Shown in pieces: positions 36,380 to 45,668 of a stretch of 64,000 nt of DNA. The position numbers and the translations under genes are program-made. The stretch is from the NCBI RefSeq assembly GCF_010669225.1, contig NZ_CP048627.1, positions 186,001-250,000 of the forward strand. Direction: 5' to 3'. Below the pieces are notes generated by a model, which saw only the letters and a list, made by a program, of their open reading frames with translations, made no database searches and was not told where the DNA came from. Source of the DNA: Megamonas funiformis (GTDB lineage: Bacteria; Bacillota; Negativicutes; Selenomonadales; Selenomonadaceae). Numbering within the stretch: the first letter of the stretch is position 1; every line of letters begins with the position of its first letter.

Positions 36380-36574
36380 ATATGCCCATAATGCCGTTAT
36401 CTTTTATTCGCCTAGACCTGCTTGGTGCAGGTGGGTATCTTGGATAAGAGCTTTGCTATTCGTTCGAGACGATTCAGCAGCACAAATATCACAGCCAGAT
36501 TCCCGTTTAGAAAGAGTAAGGTTAGACAATATAAAAAGACCTACGCACATTGCAGGCATACTCCGTTATTAACT
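36380..36574 (-). ncRNA. ssrS: 6S RNA with its promoter
   Basis: About 195 bases fold as a long rod: a closing stem ATGCCTGCAATG/CATTATGGGCAT, an open central part, and a distal stem GGGAATCT/AGATACCC with further pairs and a terminal hairpin AATCGT/ACGAAT. The 3' strand of the central part has the small hairpin ACCTGC-ACCAA-GCAGGT, as in 6S RNAs of E. coli and Firmicutes. A promoter, TTGCAC (36604-36609) and TATTAT (36581-36586) spaced 17, points to a start near 36574. 6S RNA binds housekeeping RNA polymerase and lowers its activity in stationary phase. Confidence 0.78.
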
Positions 36575-36709
36575 GATAATATAATAGCATAAAGATGAAA
36601 TCTGTGCAAGAGTGAACAAGTCAGAATTGCAAATTGCATTTTTACTTGCGCAGATTATTAGGCTCAGTTAAAATAAGTATAACGTTATTGATAAAAGAAG
36701 GGATTTTTT

Positions 36710-37036
36710 ATGGAAAACAATTATAGTGTAGCTATTTCTTGTCATAGTGATTTAGGATATATTGAGTATACAGCTGATACTAAATCTGCAAATATTGTTT
36801 TGGCAAATGAAGTAGCTAAACAAAAAGTAGAAGAGTTTTTAAATACACCATTAACTTTACAAGTACCACATGAAACATTACATGATTTTACTACAATAAC
36901 TATTAATCCATTAGATGATGTGGAAACACTTCAATTAGCACTTACTCGTTTATGGGAAGCAACTGATGTACATGTTGATTGGAGTAGACCAGTTGACTAT
37001 GTAAAAAATGGAATTCGCAGTTTAAAAGATTTATAA
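36710..37036 (+). CDS. Conserved small protein of unknown function
   Basis: The 108-residue soluble protein (MENNYSVAISCHSDLGYIEY...DYVKNGIRSLKDL) has no signal peptide, membrane segment or recognised domain. It has its own ribosome-binding site (AAGGGATTTTTT) and a terminator, so it is probably real. I do not recognise the family. Confidence 0.65.
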   Translation: MENNYSVAISCHSDLGYIEYTADTKSANIVLANEVAKQKVEEFLNTPLTLQVPHETLHDFTTITINPLDDVETLQLALTRLWEATDVHVDWSRPVDYVKNGIRSLKDL

Positions 37037-37053
37037 AATATATTATAGGTTAT

Positions 37054-37104
37054 AAAAAGCTACATTTAATATTCATTTTTATGAATTTATTGAATGTAGT
37101 TTTT
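37054..37104 (+). terminator. Terminator after the 108-residue protein gene
   Basis: AAAAAGCTACATTTAATATTCAT pairs with ATGAATTTATTGAATGTAG-TTTTT, a long imperfect stem followed by Ts. Confidence 0.8.
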
Positions 37105-37166
37105 CTATTTTAGACATTATTTAATTTTGTCCTAAAGGATTAAAGACTTAATAATATAACTTTAGA

Positions 37167-37224
37167 TTGAATTTACGAACAATTCTCTATTATAATTTAA
37201 TTGTAGAAATAAACCGGTTATTTA
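37167..37224 (+). promoter_or_regulatory. Promoter and palindrome before mtlR
   Basis: TTGAAT (37167-37172) and TATAAT (37191-37196) are 18 bases apart. AAATAAACCGGTTATTTA (37207-37224) is a near-palindrome at the expected transcript start, a possible repressor or catabolite site. Confidence 0.55.
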
Positions 37225-37250
37225 ATATTAAACTATAAGGAATTAATTGT

Positions 37251-39323
37251 ATGAAAATAAACGAACGTTCGAAATTTATAATTAATGAACTTATAAAAAG
37301 AAATACTTATGTAACAGCTAGTGAAATAGCTGATTTACTACAAGTAAGTATAAAAACAGTAACTAGACAATTAGTTAATGTTGAAAAGATTTTAAATGAA
37401 AATGATTTAATTTTAGAAAGAAAAACTAGCAAGGGTATGCAAATCATAGGGACTGAAGAGCAAAGGCAAAAAATGCTAGAACAAATCCAATCTAATGGTT
37501 TGCATGAATATTCGCCAGTGGAAAGACAAAATATAGTATTAAGTCATTTGTTAAAATCACAAGAACCTATAAAGTTATTGACTTTGGCAAAATTATTGAA
37601 TGTAACAGAAGCCACTATAAGCAATGATTTAGACAAATTAGAAACATGGATAAAAAAGATGAATATGAATTTAGTTCGCAAACCTGGTTTAGGGATTTAT
37701 TTAGAGGGATTAGAGAAAGACATCAGGAAAGCGATTATAAGTCATATTTATAAAAATCTCCATGAGAAAAACATTCTAAATGTCTTAAATAAACAAGAAA
37801 AAAATATTAAATTAAAAAGTGGCACGGATAAGTTTTTATTAGACTTAGTCGATAAAGATATCATTCAAAAAGTAGAAAAAGCAATAACTACAGTAGTGGA
37901 AAGAGAGAATTATAATTTATCGATAAATGCTTTTTCAGGCTTAGTAGTTCATCTTACATTAGCGATACAGCGTTTATTAAAAGGTGAAATTATCAAAATT
38001 GATACTAAGTTTTTAACAGAATTGAAAAAGAAAAAAGAATTTGATTTAGCATTTAAGATAAGTGAAGAGATTGCGAAAGTCTTTGATATCGTAGTTCCAG
38101 AAGAAGAAAGTGGTTTTATCACTATGCATCTTTTAGGAGCTAGAAATAATTATCAAGAAGGCACTATTAATAACTATGATAATTTTGCTTTGATAAAAAT
38201 TGCCAAAAAAATAATAGCTATAGCTCAAGAAGAAAGCGGTATTTTTATAGCTAAGAAAAGTAAATTATTAATAGGTCTTGTAAAACACTTAGGGCCAGCG
38301 GCAACGAGAATAAAATTAAATTTAGAGATACGTAATCCACTACTAAATGAGATGAAAGAGAAATATCCTCAATGGATGAAATTAGCTAAAAAAGCAGCTA
38401 AGCCTTTAGAGGAAAAATTAGGGGTTAATTTACCAGAAGCGGAAATTGCTTATTTAGCAATGCATTTAGGTTCCACTTTAGAAGATGCAAGTTTGCAAAA
38501 AGCGAGAAAATATAATGTTTTGGTGGCTTGTCCTACAGGAATTGGCACATCAAAATTATTAGCAAGTCAACTAAAACAAAAATTCACTAATTTAAATATT
38601 GTAGCTATTGTTTCTGCAATTAATATAAACTATGAATTTTATCAAAATGAAGGCATAGATTTTATAATTTCCACCGTGGAAATAAATGAAGCGACAATAC
38701 CAGTAGTGATTGTGAATTTCATGTTAGATGATAAGGATATAGATAATATCATTCATCAAATGCAATTATTACCTGATGAAAATAGTGGAGAGTATCATAA
38801 AGATAATAAGAGTTTAGTTGAGAAATTGAGCGAACTAAATCTATTTGGTTTTTATATTAAATCTATTTTAAAGAATTTCTTTTATCAAGATATGGTAAAT
38901 GTTAATTCTAAAGAAGAATTATGTAGTTTTGTTAGTATTTATTTATTAAAAGAAAATATAAGTCAAATTTTGGAAGCTGACTTGAAATCAAGAGAAGAAA
39001 AAGGTAGCACTATTATTAAAGATTTAATGTTATTACATACAAAATCTAAAGTTATACAAAATTTGACAGTAGGGATTATTCAGTTAGAAAAATCTTTAAA
39101 AATAAATGAAAAAGAAATATCTACAGTGTTGATTTTATTAGTTCCAGATAAAGTTGATGAAAAAGCTTTAGAAACGATGGGAGTTTTATCCGAAAGCATT
39201 ATAGAAAATACGAACTTATTAGATATTTTACATCAAGGTTCTAAGGCAGAAATTTATTTGGAACTAGAAAAAATATATACAAATTATTTTAAGAAAAAAT
39301 ATAAAAAGGTAATGGAGGGTTAA
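37251..39323 (+). CDS. mtlR: PRD-containing mannitol operon activator
   Basis: The 690-residue regulator has two N-terminal helix-turn-helix units (TYVTASEIADLLQVSIKTVTRQL; LNVTEATISNDLDKLE), two PTS regulation domains with conserved His (LVVHLTLAI, FITMHLLGA; EIAYLAMHLGS), an EIIB-like domain (ACPTGIGTSKLLA) and a C-terminal EIIA-like domain (LLHTKS). MtlR-type activators respond to phosphorylation by PTS proteins. It sits two bases upstream of mtlA, so regulator and transporter are co-transcribed. Confidence 0.9.
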   Translation: MKINERSKFIINELIKRNTYVTASEIADLLQVSIKTVTRQLVNVEKILNENDLILERKTSKGMQIIGTEEQRQKMLEQIQSNGLHEYSPVERQNIVLSHLLKSQEPIKLLTLAKLLNVTEATISNDLDKLETWIKKMNMNLVRKPGLGIYLEGLEKDIRKAIISHIYKNLHEKNILNVLNKQEKNIKLKSGTDKFLLDLVDKDIIQKVEKAITTVVERENYNLSINAFSGLVVHLTLAIQRLLKGEIIKIDTKFLTELKKKKEFDLAFKISEEIAKVFDIVVPEEESGFITMHLLGARNNYQEGTINNYDNFALIKIAKKIIAIAQEESGIFIAKKSKLLIGLVKHLGPAATRIKLNLEIRNPLLNEMKEKYPQWMKLAKKAAKPLEEKLGVNLPEAEIAYLAMHLGSTLEDASLQKARKYNVLVACPTGIGTSKLLASQLKQKFTNLNIVAIVSAININYEFYQNEGIDFIISTVEINEATIPVVIVNFMLDDKDIDNIIHQMQLLPDENSGEYHKDNKSLVEKLSELNLFGFYIKSILKNFFYQDMVNVNSKEELCSFVSIYLLKENISQILEADLKSREEKGSTIIKDLMLLHTKSKVIQNLTVGIIQLEKSLKINEKEISTVLILLVPDKVDEKALETMGVLSESIIENTNLLDILHQGSKAEIYLELEKIYTNYFKKKYKKVMEG

Positions 39324-39325
39324 AA

Positions 39326-41221
39326 ATGTCTGAAGCAAAAGCAGGAAATGTTGCTCAAGAAAAGATGCAAAAATTTGGTAGATTTTTAAGCGGAATGGTA
39401 ATGCCAAATATCGGTGCATTTATCGCTTGGGGTTTACTCACAGCATTATTTATTCCAACTGGTTGGATACCAAATGAATATTTAGCAGCTGCAGGTGGCC
39501 CTATGTCAAAATGGTTAATTCCATTATTGATTGGTTATAGTGGTGGTAGTGCTATTTATCAACATCGTGGCGGTGTTTTAGGTGCTATCGCAACAGCTGG
39601 TATCATCGCTGGTTCTGACATTCCAATGTTCTTAGGAGCAATGATTGTTGGTCCATTTGGTGGTTGGTGTATTAAAAAATTTGATGAAGCTTTCCAAGAT
39701 AAAATCCCAACAGGATTTGAAATGCTCATCAATAACTTCTCTGCTGGTATTTTAGGTGGTATTTTAGCAATCCTTGCTTATGCTATCGTAGGTCCAGTAG
39801 TAAGTTCCTTAAATGATATTTTACGCGGTGGCGTTGAATTTATCGTAAACTTAGGTCTTATTCCACTCGTATCTATTTTGGTTGAACCTGCAAAAGTATT
39901 GTTCTTGAATAATGCTATCAACCATGGTGTATTCAGCCCAATTGGTATTCAGGAATCTCAAGAACTTGGAAAATCCATCTTCTTTATGATTGAATCTAAC
40001 CCAGGCCCTGGTCTTGGTGTATTACTTGCTTTCTGTTTAGTAGGTAAAGGCATGGCAAAAAGCTCTGCTCCAGGTGCAGTAATTATCCACTTCTTAGGTG
40101 GTATTCATGAAATTTACTTCCCATACATTCTCATGAAACCAATCCTCTTATTAGCAGTTATTCCAGCAGGTATGGCTGGCGTATTCACATTAAGCGTTTT
40201 AAATGGTGGTCTTATCGCTCCAGCTTCTCCAGGTAGTATTTTTGCAATCTTAGCAATGACTCCAAAAGGAGCATATTTTGCAAATATCGCAGCAGTAGTA
40301 GTAGCTACAGCAGTGTCATTCGTAATAGCTTCTATCTTCATCAAAGCTTCTAAAGATGACGGTTCTTCCTTAGAAGAAGCTCAACAAAATATGCAAGATA
40401 TGAAAAACCGTGGTAGCAAACGTGTTGAAAGTGATGTAGTAGTAAAAGGTAGCGAACTTAAGAAAATTATTTATGCTTGCGACGCAGGTATGGGTTCTTC
40501 CGCTATGGGTGCAAGTGCACTTCGCAATAAATTGAAAAAAGCAGGTTATGGATATATTTCTGTAACAAACTGTGCTATCGGTAATATTCCATCTGATGCT
40601 CAGATTGTAGTATCTCATGAAAAATTAGCAGACCGTGCAATCGCCGATTCTCCACAAGCTGAACATTTATTTGTACAAGATTTCATTAAAAACGATGTTT
40701 ATGATATTATTTTAGCTAAATTACAAAATGTAGAAGCTAAAGTAGAAGAAGTTACAGATAGCAAAGAAAATGCTGTTGAAGATGAAACTGTATTAAAACG
40801 TGAAAATATTAAAATGTGCTTAGATACAGTTACTAAAGAAGAAGCTATAAAAATGGCTGGCGAATTATTGTATAAATCTGGCTATGTTGGCAAAGAATAT
40901 ATTAATGGTATGCTTGCACGTGAACAAGATGTAAGCACATACATGGGACGTGGCATTGCTATTCCACATGGTGAAAATGCAGTAAAAGACACAGTTAAAA
41001 AATCAGGTATTGTAGTATTACAATTCCCTAATGGTGTAGAATTTGGTACAGGTAAAGCAAAATTAGTTGTTGGTATCGCAGGTAAAGGCGACGAACATCT
41101 TGCTATCTTAGCAAATATTGCTATTGCTCTTGACGAATATACTGATGAACAATTAGAAGAATTATTCGTTACAAAAGACAAAGAAGCTTTATATAACTTA
41201 TTTACAAAATCTAATGATTAA
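39326..41221 (+). CDS. mtlA: Mannitol-specific PTS transporter, fused EIICBA
   Basis: The 631-residue permease imports and phosphorylates mannitol. The membrane IIC domain (about 1-340) starts RFLSGMVMPNIGAFIAWG. The IIB domain (about 375-460) has phospho-Cys in YACDAGMGSSAMGAS. The IIA domain (about 485-631) has active His in GIAIPHGENAV. All three are in one chain, as in E. coli MtlA. Confidence 0.96.
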   Translation: MSEAKAGNVAQEKMQKFGRFLSGMVMPNIGAFIAWGLLTALFIPTGWIPNEYLAAAGGPMSKWLIPLLIGYSGGSAIYQHRGGVLGAIATAGIIAGSDIPMFLGAMIVGPFGGWCIKKFDEAFQDKIPTGFEMLINNFSAGILGGILAILAYAIVGPVVSSLNDILRGGVEFIVNLGLIPLVSILVEPAKVLFLNNAINHGVFSPIGIQESQELGKSIFFMIESNPGPGLGVLLAFCLVGKGMAKSSAPGAVIIHFLGGIHEIYFPYILMKPILLLAVIPAGMAGVFTLSVLNGGLIAPASPGSIFAILAMTPKGAYFANIAAVVVATAVSFVIASIFIKASKDDGSSLEEAQQNMQDMKNRGSKRVESDVVVKGSELKKIIYACDAGMGSSAMGASALRNKLKKAGYGYISVTNCAIGNIPSDAQIVVSHEKLADRAIADSPQAEHLFVQDFIKNDVYDIILAKLQNVEAKVEEVTDSKENAVEDETVLKRENIKMCLDTVTKEEAIKMAGELLYKSGYVGKEYINGMLAREQDVSTYMGRGIAIPHGENAVKDTVKKSGIVVLQFPNGVEFGTGKAKLVVGIAGKGDEHLAILANIAIALDEYTDEQLEELFVTKDKEALYNLFTKSND

Positions 41222-41247
41222 GTTTTAGATAATAGGGGGTATTTTAA

Positions 41248-42399
41248 ATGAAAGCAGTACATTTTGGTGCTGGTAATATCGGTAGAGGTTTTATTGGAGA
41301 ATTATTATATGAATCTGGTTTTTCTACAACTTTTGTTGATGTAGTAAAAGCAACAGTTGATTATATCAATGAAACAAATTCTTATGAAATGTATATCATT
41401 GATAATAATGAAAAGAAAGTAATTAAAAATGTAAAAGCTTTTTCTCCAATTACTAATGAAGCAGATATTGTGGAAGCAATTTGTGAAGCTGATTTAATTA
41501 CAACATCTGTTTGTGTTGATAATTTAGATAAAATAGCTCCTACACTTGCTAAAGGATTAAAAGAACGTTTAAATCGTGGCATAGGTAAAGTAGATGTTAT
41601 GGCTTGTGAAAATGCTTTTTATGCTACAGATATGTTGAAAAAAGCTTTAGTAGAAAATACTAAAGCGCCAGTAACAGAAGAAGAACTTGATAAAGTAGGC
41701 GCTTTCCCAAATGTAGCTGTAGATAGAATTGCACTTAGCACAGTTATAAATGGCGTAAGAGTACCTCAAATTCAAGCAGCTTTTGAACTTGTTATTGAAA
41801 AAGACAAAATGGTAAATCCAGAAGCTCAACCAATTAAAGGTGCAGAATATGTAGAAAATCTTGGCATGTATCTTGAACGTAAACTTTATGTATTTAACTG
41901 TGGTCATGCTGCAACTGCATATTTTGGTTACCATAATAATTGTGAAACAATTCATGATGCTTTAGAAGTTCCAGAAATTAAAGCTGATGTAGTAGCTGTA
42001 ATGAAAGAATCAGCTATGGCAATGACTAAAAAATATCCATTTAAATTTGAAGAATTAGAAGCTTATATCGAAAAAATCTTAAAACGTATTTCCTTAGAAG
42101 CATTACATGATGAAGTAGTACGTGTAGGTCGTTCTCCTATCCGTAAATTAAATCTTAAAGACCGTTTAGTAGGGCCAGCTTTATTAGCTGAATCTTATGG
42201 TCTTGATAATACTCACTTAGCAAAAGCTATTGCTACAGGATATACTTTTGATTATAAAGAAGATGAACAAGCTGTAGAAATTCAGGCTTATATTGCTGAC
42301 AATGGTATTGAAAAAGCAGTAGAAAAATATTCTGGACTTACAGCAGATCAAAAACTTTATCAGCTTGTAATTGAAAATTATAAAGCTATTAAAGCTTAA
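41248..42399 (+). CDS. mtlD: Mannitol-1-phosphate 5-dehydrogenase
   Basis: The 383-residue enzyme oxidises mannitol-1-phosphate to fructose-6-phosphate with NAD+. The Rossmann motif VHFGAGNIGRGFIG is at the N-terminus, and KLYVFNCGHAATAYFG with VGRSPIRKL are typical of MtlD. It completes the mtlRAD operon. Ribosome-binding site AGGGGGTATTT. Confidence 0.97.
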   Translation: MKAVHFGAGNIGRGFIGELLYESGFSTTFVDVVKATVDYINETNSYEMYIIDNNEKKVIKNVKAFSPITNEADIVEAICEADLITTSVCVDNLDKIAPTLAKGLKERLNRGIGKVDVMACENAFYATDMLKKALVENTKAPVTEEELDKVGAFPNVAVDRIALSTVINGVRVPQIQAAFELVIEKDKMVNPEAQPIKGAEYVENLGMYLERKLYVFNCGHAATAYFGYHNNCETIHDALEVPEIKADVVAVMKESAMAMTKKYPFKFEELEAYIEKILKRISLEALHDEVVRVGRSPIRKLNLKDRLVGPALLAESYGLDNTHLAKAIATGYTFDYKEDEQAVEIQAYIADNGIEKAVEKYSGLTADQKLYQLVIENYKAIKA

Positions 42400-42436
42400 A
42401 ACAAAGTTTTCCCCATTCCTATTCTAAATAAATAAG

Positions 42437-42468
42437 AAAAGCACAGCTTATTATAAGCTGTGCTTTTT
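42437..42468. terminator. Bidirectional terminator of the mtl operon
   Basis: AAAAGCACAGCTTA and TAAGCTGTGCTTTT form a perfect 14-bp stem between mtlD and the converging small gene. Confidence 0.9.
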
Positions 42469-42471
42469 ATT

Positions 42472-42759
42472 TTATTTTTGTTTACTGATTATATATTTAT
42501 CTGTAGCAAAATCCAACATTTCTTGCCATGTTTTGAATTGAGTATTTTTAGCTACATGTTTATCCATTAATTCTTCTGGTAATTCTTCAAAATCTTTTTG
42601 GCAAGTGATATTAAATTTACCACCTGTTAAAAATTTGGCAAAAGTTTTATATTTAGTGTATTTACGCATAAAGGAAATATTGAATACTTTGTCAAACTCT
42701 ATTAATTGAGGTTCGATTTCATTAGGTAATTTATAATATCCTGTGATTTTTACAGCCAT
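42472..42759 (-). CDS. Small protein of unknown function
   Basis: The 95-residue protein (MAVKITGYYKLPNEIEPQL...FATDKYIISKQK) is charged and soluble, with no recognised motif. A ribosome-binding site (GGAGGTAGC) precedes the ATG and the terminator follows, supporting a real gene. Function not known. Confidence 0.6.
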   Translation of the reverse strand: MAVKITGYYKLPNEIEPQLIEFDKVFNISFMRKYTKYKTFAKFLTGGKFNITCQKDFEELPEELMDKHVAKNTQFKTWQEMLDFATDKYIISKQK

Positions 42760-42858
42760 AAAGCTACCTCCAGTATAAATAAGATGAAATAAAAATTTTA
42801 ACTATATAATATAAAATATGAAGAAAATAGTAAATATAACAAAGGTGTGAAATGTTTT

Positions 42859-43986
42859 ATGCAAAATTTTATTTTAGTACCTGATTCTTTTAAGGGAACT
42901 TTATCAGCTATAGAAGTCTGCAATATCATGAAGTCATCAATAAAAAATTTATATAAAGATGCAAATATCATCAGTGTACCTGTAGCTGATGGTGGTGAAG
43001 GAACAGTAGATGCATTTTTATATGCTCTTGGTGGGGAAAAGAAAAGTATTTGGGTAAGTGATGCTTTTAATGAACAGAAAATATTAGCTCATTATGCTAT
43101 GTTAAAAGATAATATAGCTGTCATAGAGATGGCTGCTTGTGCTGGATTACCATTGGTGAAAAATCGCTTAGAGCCAGATAAAACAACTACATTCGGTGTG
43201 GGTGAATTAATCATAGATGCTATAAATAGTGGGGCTAAAAAAATAATTTTAGGTCTTGGTGGAAGTGCGACAAATGATGGCGGTTGTGGTATGGCTGCTG
43301 CTTTAGGCGTGAAATTTAAAGATGAACAAGACCAAGAATTTATACCAACAGGTGGGACATTGTCTCAAATTTATAAAATTGACATGAATAATATATATTC
43401 GAAAATAAAAGATATAGAATTTATATCTATGTGTGATGTGGATAATCCTTTATGTGGCAGACTAGGTGCGTCGGCAGTTTTTGCTCCTCAAAAGGGTGCT
43501 GATGAAGATATGGTTAAATCATTAGATGAAGGGTTAGCTCATTTAGCAAAAATAATTAAACGAGATTTACATATTGAGGTGAAAGATATCAAAGGAGCTG
43601 GAGCTGCTGGCGGTTTAGGTGCAGGCAGTATAGCTTTTTTGCAAAGTAAATTAACTAAAGGCATAGATGTTATTTTAGATACGATAAATTTTGATGAATT
43701 AGTTTCAAAGGCAGATATTGTATTTACAGGTGAAGGTAAATTTGATAGTCAATCTTTGCATGGAAAAGTAGTCATGGGTGTGGCAAATCGCAGTCAAAAA
43801 TATAAAACTCCTGTAATTGTGGTAACAGGAGCTATTGGTGAAAATATTCAAGAAGCGTATAATAAAGGTATAACAGCTATATTTAGCATTAATAAAGAAC
43901 CTATGGAATTTAGTAAATCAGCCTTGAAAAGCAAAGAAAATATGATATTAACTATGGAAAATATTTTAAGGTTATTAAAAATATGA
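42859..43986 (+). CDS. Glycerate kinase
   Basis: From ATG 42859 the protein has 375 residues and matches the GarK/GlxK type: ILVPDSFKGTLSAIEV at the start, PVADGGEGTVDAF, the glycine-rich LGLGGSATNDGGCGMAAALG and TGEGKFDSQSLHGKV. It phosphorylates glycerate to 2-phosphoglycerate. An in-frame GTG at 42847 is less likely since AAAGGTG lies right there as the ribosome-binding site. Confidence 0.93.
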   Translation: MQNFILVPDSFKGTLSAIEVCNIMKSSIKNLYKDANIISVPVADGGEGTVDAFLYALGGEKKSIWVSDAFNEQKILAHYAMLKDNIAVIEMAACAGLPLVKNRLEPDKTTTFGVGELIIDAINSGAKKIILGLGGSATNDGGCGMAAALGVKFKDEQDQEFIPTGGTLSQIYKIDMNNIYSKIKDIEFISMCDVDNPLCGRLGASAVFAPQKGADEDMVKSLDEGLAHLAKIIKRDLHIEVKDIKGAGAAGGLGAGSIAFLQSKLTKGIDVILDTINFDELVSKADIVFTGEGKFDSQSLHGKVVMGVANRSQKYKTPVIVVTGAIGENIQEAYNKGITAIFSINKEPMEFSKSALKSKENMILTMENILRLLKI

Positions 43987-43996
43987 GGTGGCAAAT

Positions 43997-44770
43997 ATGC
44001 AAAGTGTTTTAATGGAAAAAAATGAGCATCTAGGGATAATTACATTAAATCGTCCTAAAAGTTTAAATGCAATGAATGCAGATTTAGTGGAAGAATTTCA
44101 TCGTGCCTTAGATATTTTTGTAGAAGATGAAGATATTCGCGTAATTATTTTAACTGGTGCAGGTAGAGCTTTTTGTGCTGGTGGTGATTTAGGTTATTTA
44201 GAAAGCTTAAATGATGATAAAAAAAGAAAAGCCTTTATTGAACGTGTGGGTGAAATGACTCTAAAATTGAGAAATTGTGCTAAGCCTGTCATTGGTATGA
44301 TAAATGGGGTTACTGCTGGCGCTGGTGTTAATTTAATGTTAGCTTGCGATATTGTATGTAGTAGTGAAGATGCCAAATTTATTCAAAGTTTTGTCAATGT
44401 TGGTTTAGTTCCTGATTGTGGCGGTATGTATTTATTAAAAGAAACAGTAGGATTGCAAAAAGCGAAAGAATTAATGTTCACAGCTGATGTAATCAGTGCT
44501 CAAGAAGCAGAAAAATTAAAAATGGTAATGCATGTCTATACAAAAGAAGATTTGAAAATAGAAACAGAAAAAATAGCACAAAAAATAGCTCAAGGTGCGC
44601 CGATGGCTATTATGTATATGAAGAAAATGTTAAATAAATCATATGCAAATCTGAAAGATTTTCTTGATGAAGAAGCTCTCGTACAGACTTTTTGTTTAGG
44701 AACAGAAGATTGTAAGGAAGGAATTTTGGCTTTTAAACAAAAACGTCAACCTAATTTTCAAGGCAAATAA
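43997..44770 (+). CDS. Enoyl-CoA hydratase/isomerase family protein
   Basis: The 257-residue crotonase-fold protein has the oxyanion-hole motifs GAGRAFCAGGDLG and GVTAGAGVNLMLACD, and the active-site region FVNVGLVPDCGGMYLL. Asp rather than Glu follows (VPDCGG), so it may be an isomerase rather than a classical hydratase. It starts ten bases after the glycerate kinase stop, with GAGGTG as ribosome-binding site. No other fatty-acid genes are nearby. Confidence 0.88.
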   Translation: MQSVLMEKNEHLGIITLNRPKSLNAMNADLVEEFHRALDIFVEDEDIRVIILTGAGRAFCAGGDLGYLESLNDDKKRKAFIERVGEMTLKLRNCAKPVIGMINGVTAGAGVNLMLACDIVCSSEDAKFIQSFVNVGLVPDCGGMYLLKETVGLQKAKELMFTADVISAQEAEKLKMVMHVYTKEDLKIETEKIAQKIAQGAPMAIMYMKKMLNKSYANLKDFLDEEALVQTFCLGTEDCKEGILAFKQKRQPNFQGK

Positions 44771-44802
44771 TAAATTTAGAAATATTTAATTAGATAAAAA
44801 TA

Positions 44803-44838
44803 AAAAGTCCTACGAAATTGCCGAACGTAGGACTTTTA
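44803..44838 (+). terminator. Terminator
   Basis: AAAAGTCCTACG and CGTAGGACTTTT form a stem with an 11-base loop, downstream of the crotonase-family gene. Confidence 0.88.
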
Positions 44839-44975
44839 TCTTGCTTATATCTTCTAAAATTAGGAAGGATTAATTTAATAATAATATAATTTTTAGTAAA
44901 TAACAAGTAATTTTAAGAATTTTTTAATATTGTTAAGATATAATGAAAAAAAGTGCATTTAAGGGAGGGTTTCTT

Positions 44976-45611
44976 ATGCAAAAATCGTGGAAAATTTTAA
45001 TGAGTTTATTTATGGTAATGCTTTTATCAATGTCGGTTACATTTGCGCAATCAAGCTATTATGAAGTGCAAGAAAAGACATTGGACAGTGAGTTTGTAGA
45101 GGGGAAATATCCAGTAGTAAATGCAGATAATATTTTAGTGAAATCTAGAATAAATAGACAGATTACTAAGATAATAAATGACTTTAATCAAAATGTTCAA
45201 CAAGAAAATGATATTGGTAGAGACCTTACAGGTTTTATCGGATATGAAATAAAAGCAAATAGCGATAAAATTTTTAGTGTGATAATAAATTGTTCTACTA
45301 TGTATAAAGGTGCGGCTCATCCAAATACGTATGCTTATGGATTAAGCTTTGATGAACAAGGTAATTTAATACAATTTTCTCAAGTTATTAATATAGATAA
45401 GCAAAGTGGAAAAAATATTTATACAATAGATAATTTAAATAAAGAAATAAAAGCACAGGTAGGTCAACATCTATTTGATTTCCATAAAGATGTAACAGCA
45501 TTTCCTCAAGAATTTTATTTAGATGAAAATATGGATTTACATGTATTGTTCCAAAGATATGAGATAACACCATATGCAGTAGGTCTTGTTGATGTTATTT
45601 TAAAAAAATAA
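44976..45611 (+). CDS. Secreted DUF3298/RsiV-like protein
   Basis: From ATG 44976 (after GGGAGGG) the protein has 211 residues. A signal peptide (MQKSWKILMSLFMVMLLSMS, cleavage after FAQ) leads to a DUF4163/DUF3298-type domain: YPVV...INRQITKIINDFN, GAAHPNTYAYGLSFDEQGNLIQFSQVI and YEITPYAVGLVDVIL. The fold occurs in the lysozyme-binding part of RsiV and in PdaC. A soluble periplasmic role is likely; the ligand is unknown. Confidence 0.75.
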   Translation: MQKSWKILMSLFMVMLLSMSVTFAQSSYYEVQEKTLDSEFVEGKYPVVNADNILVKSRINRQITKIINDFNQNVQQENDIGRDLTGFIGYEIKANSDKIFSVIINCSTMYKGAAHPNTYAYGLSFDEQGNLIQFSQVINIDKQSGKNIYTIDNLNKEIKAQVGQHLFDFHKDVTAFPQEFYLDENMDLHVLFQRYEITPYAVGLVDVILKK

Positions 45612-45624
45612 AATTGTTATAAAT

Positions 45625-45661
45625 AAAAAACTGCTAGATATAATATGCTAGCAGTTTTTTT
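45625..45661. terminator. Bidirectional terminator
   Basis: AAAAAACTGCTAG and CTAGCAGTTTTTT form the stem between converging genes. Confidence 0.9.
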
Positions 45662-45668
45662 ATTAGTT

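Noticed and set aside
36380-36574. Region as tmRNA, RNase P RNA or SRP RNA
   Set aside because: No tRNA-like end, no tag frame and none of the conserved RNase P or SRP motifs; the rod with central hairpin fits 6S RNA.
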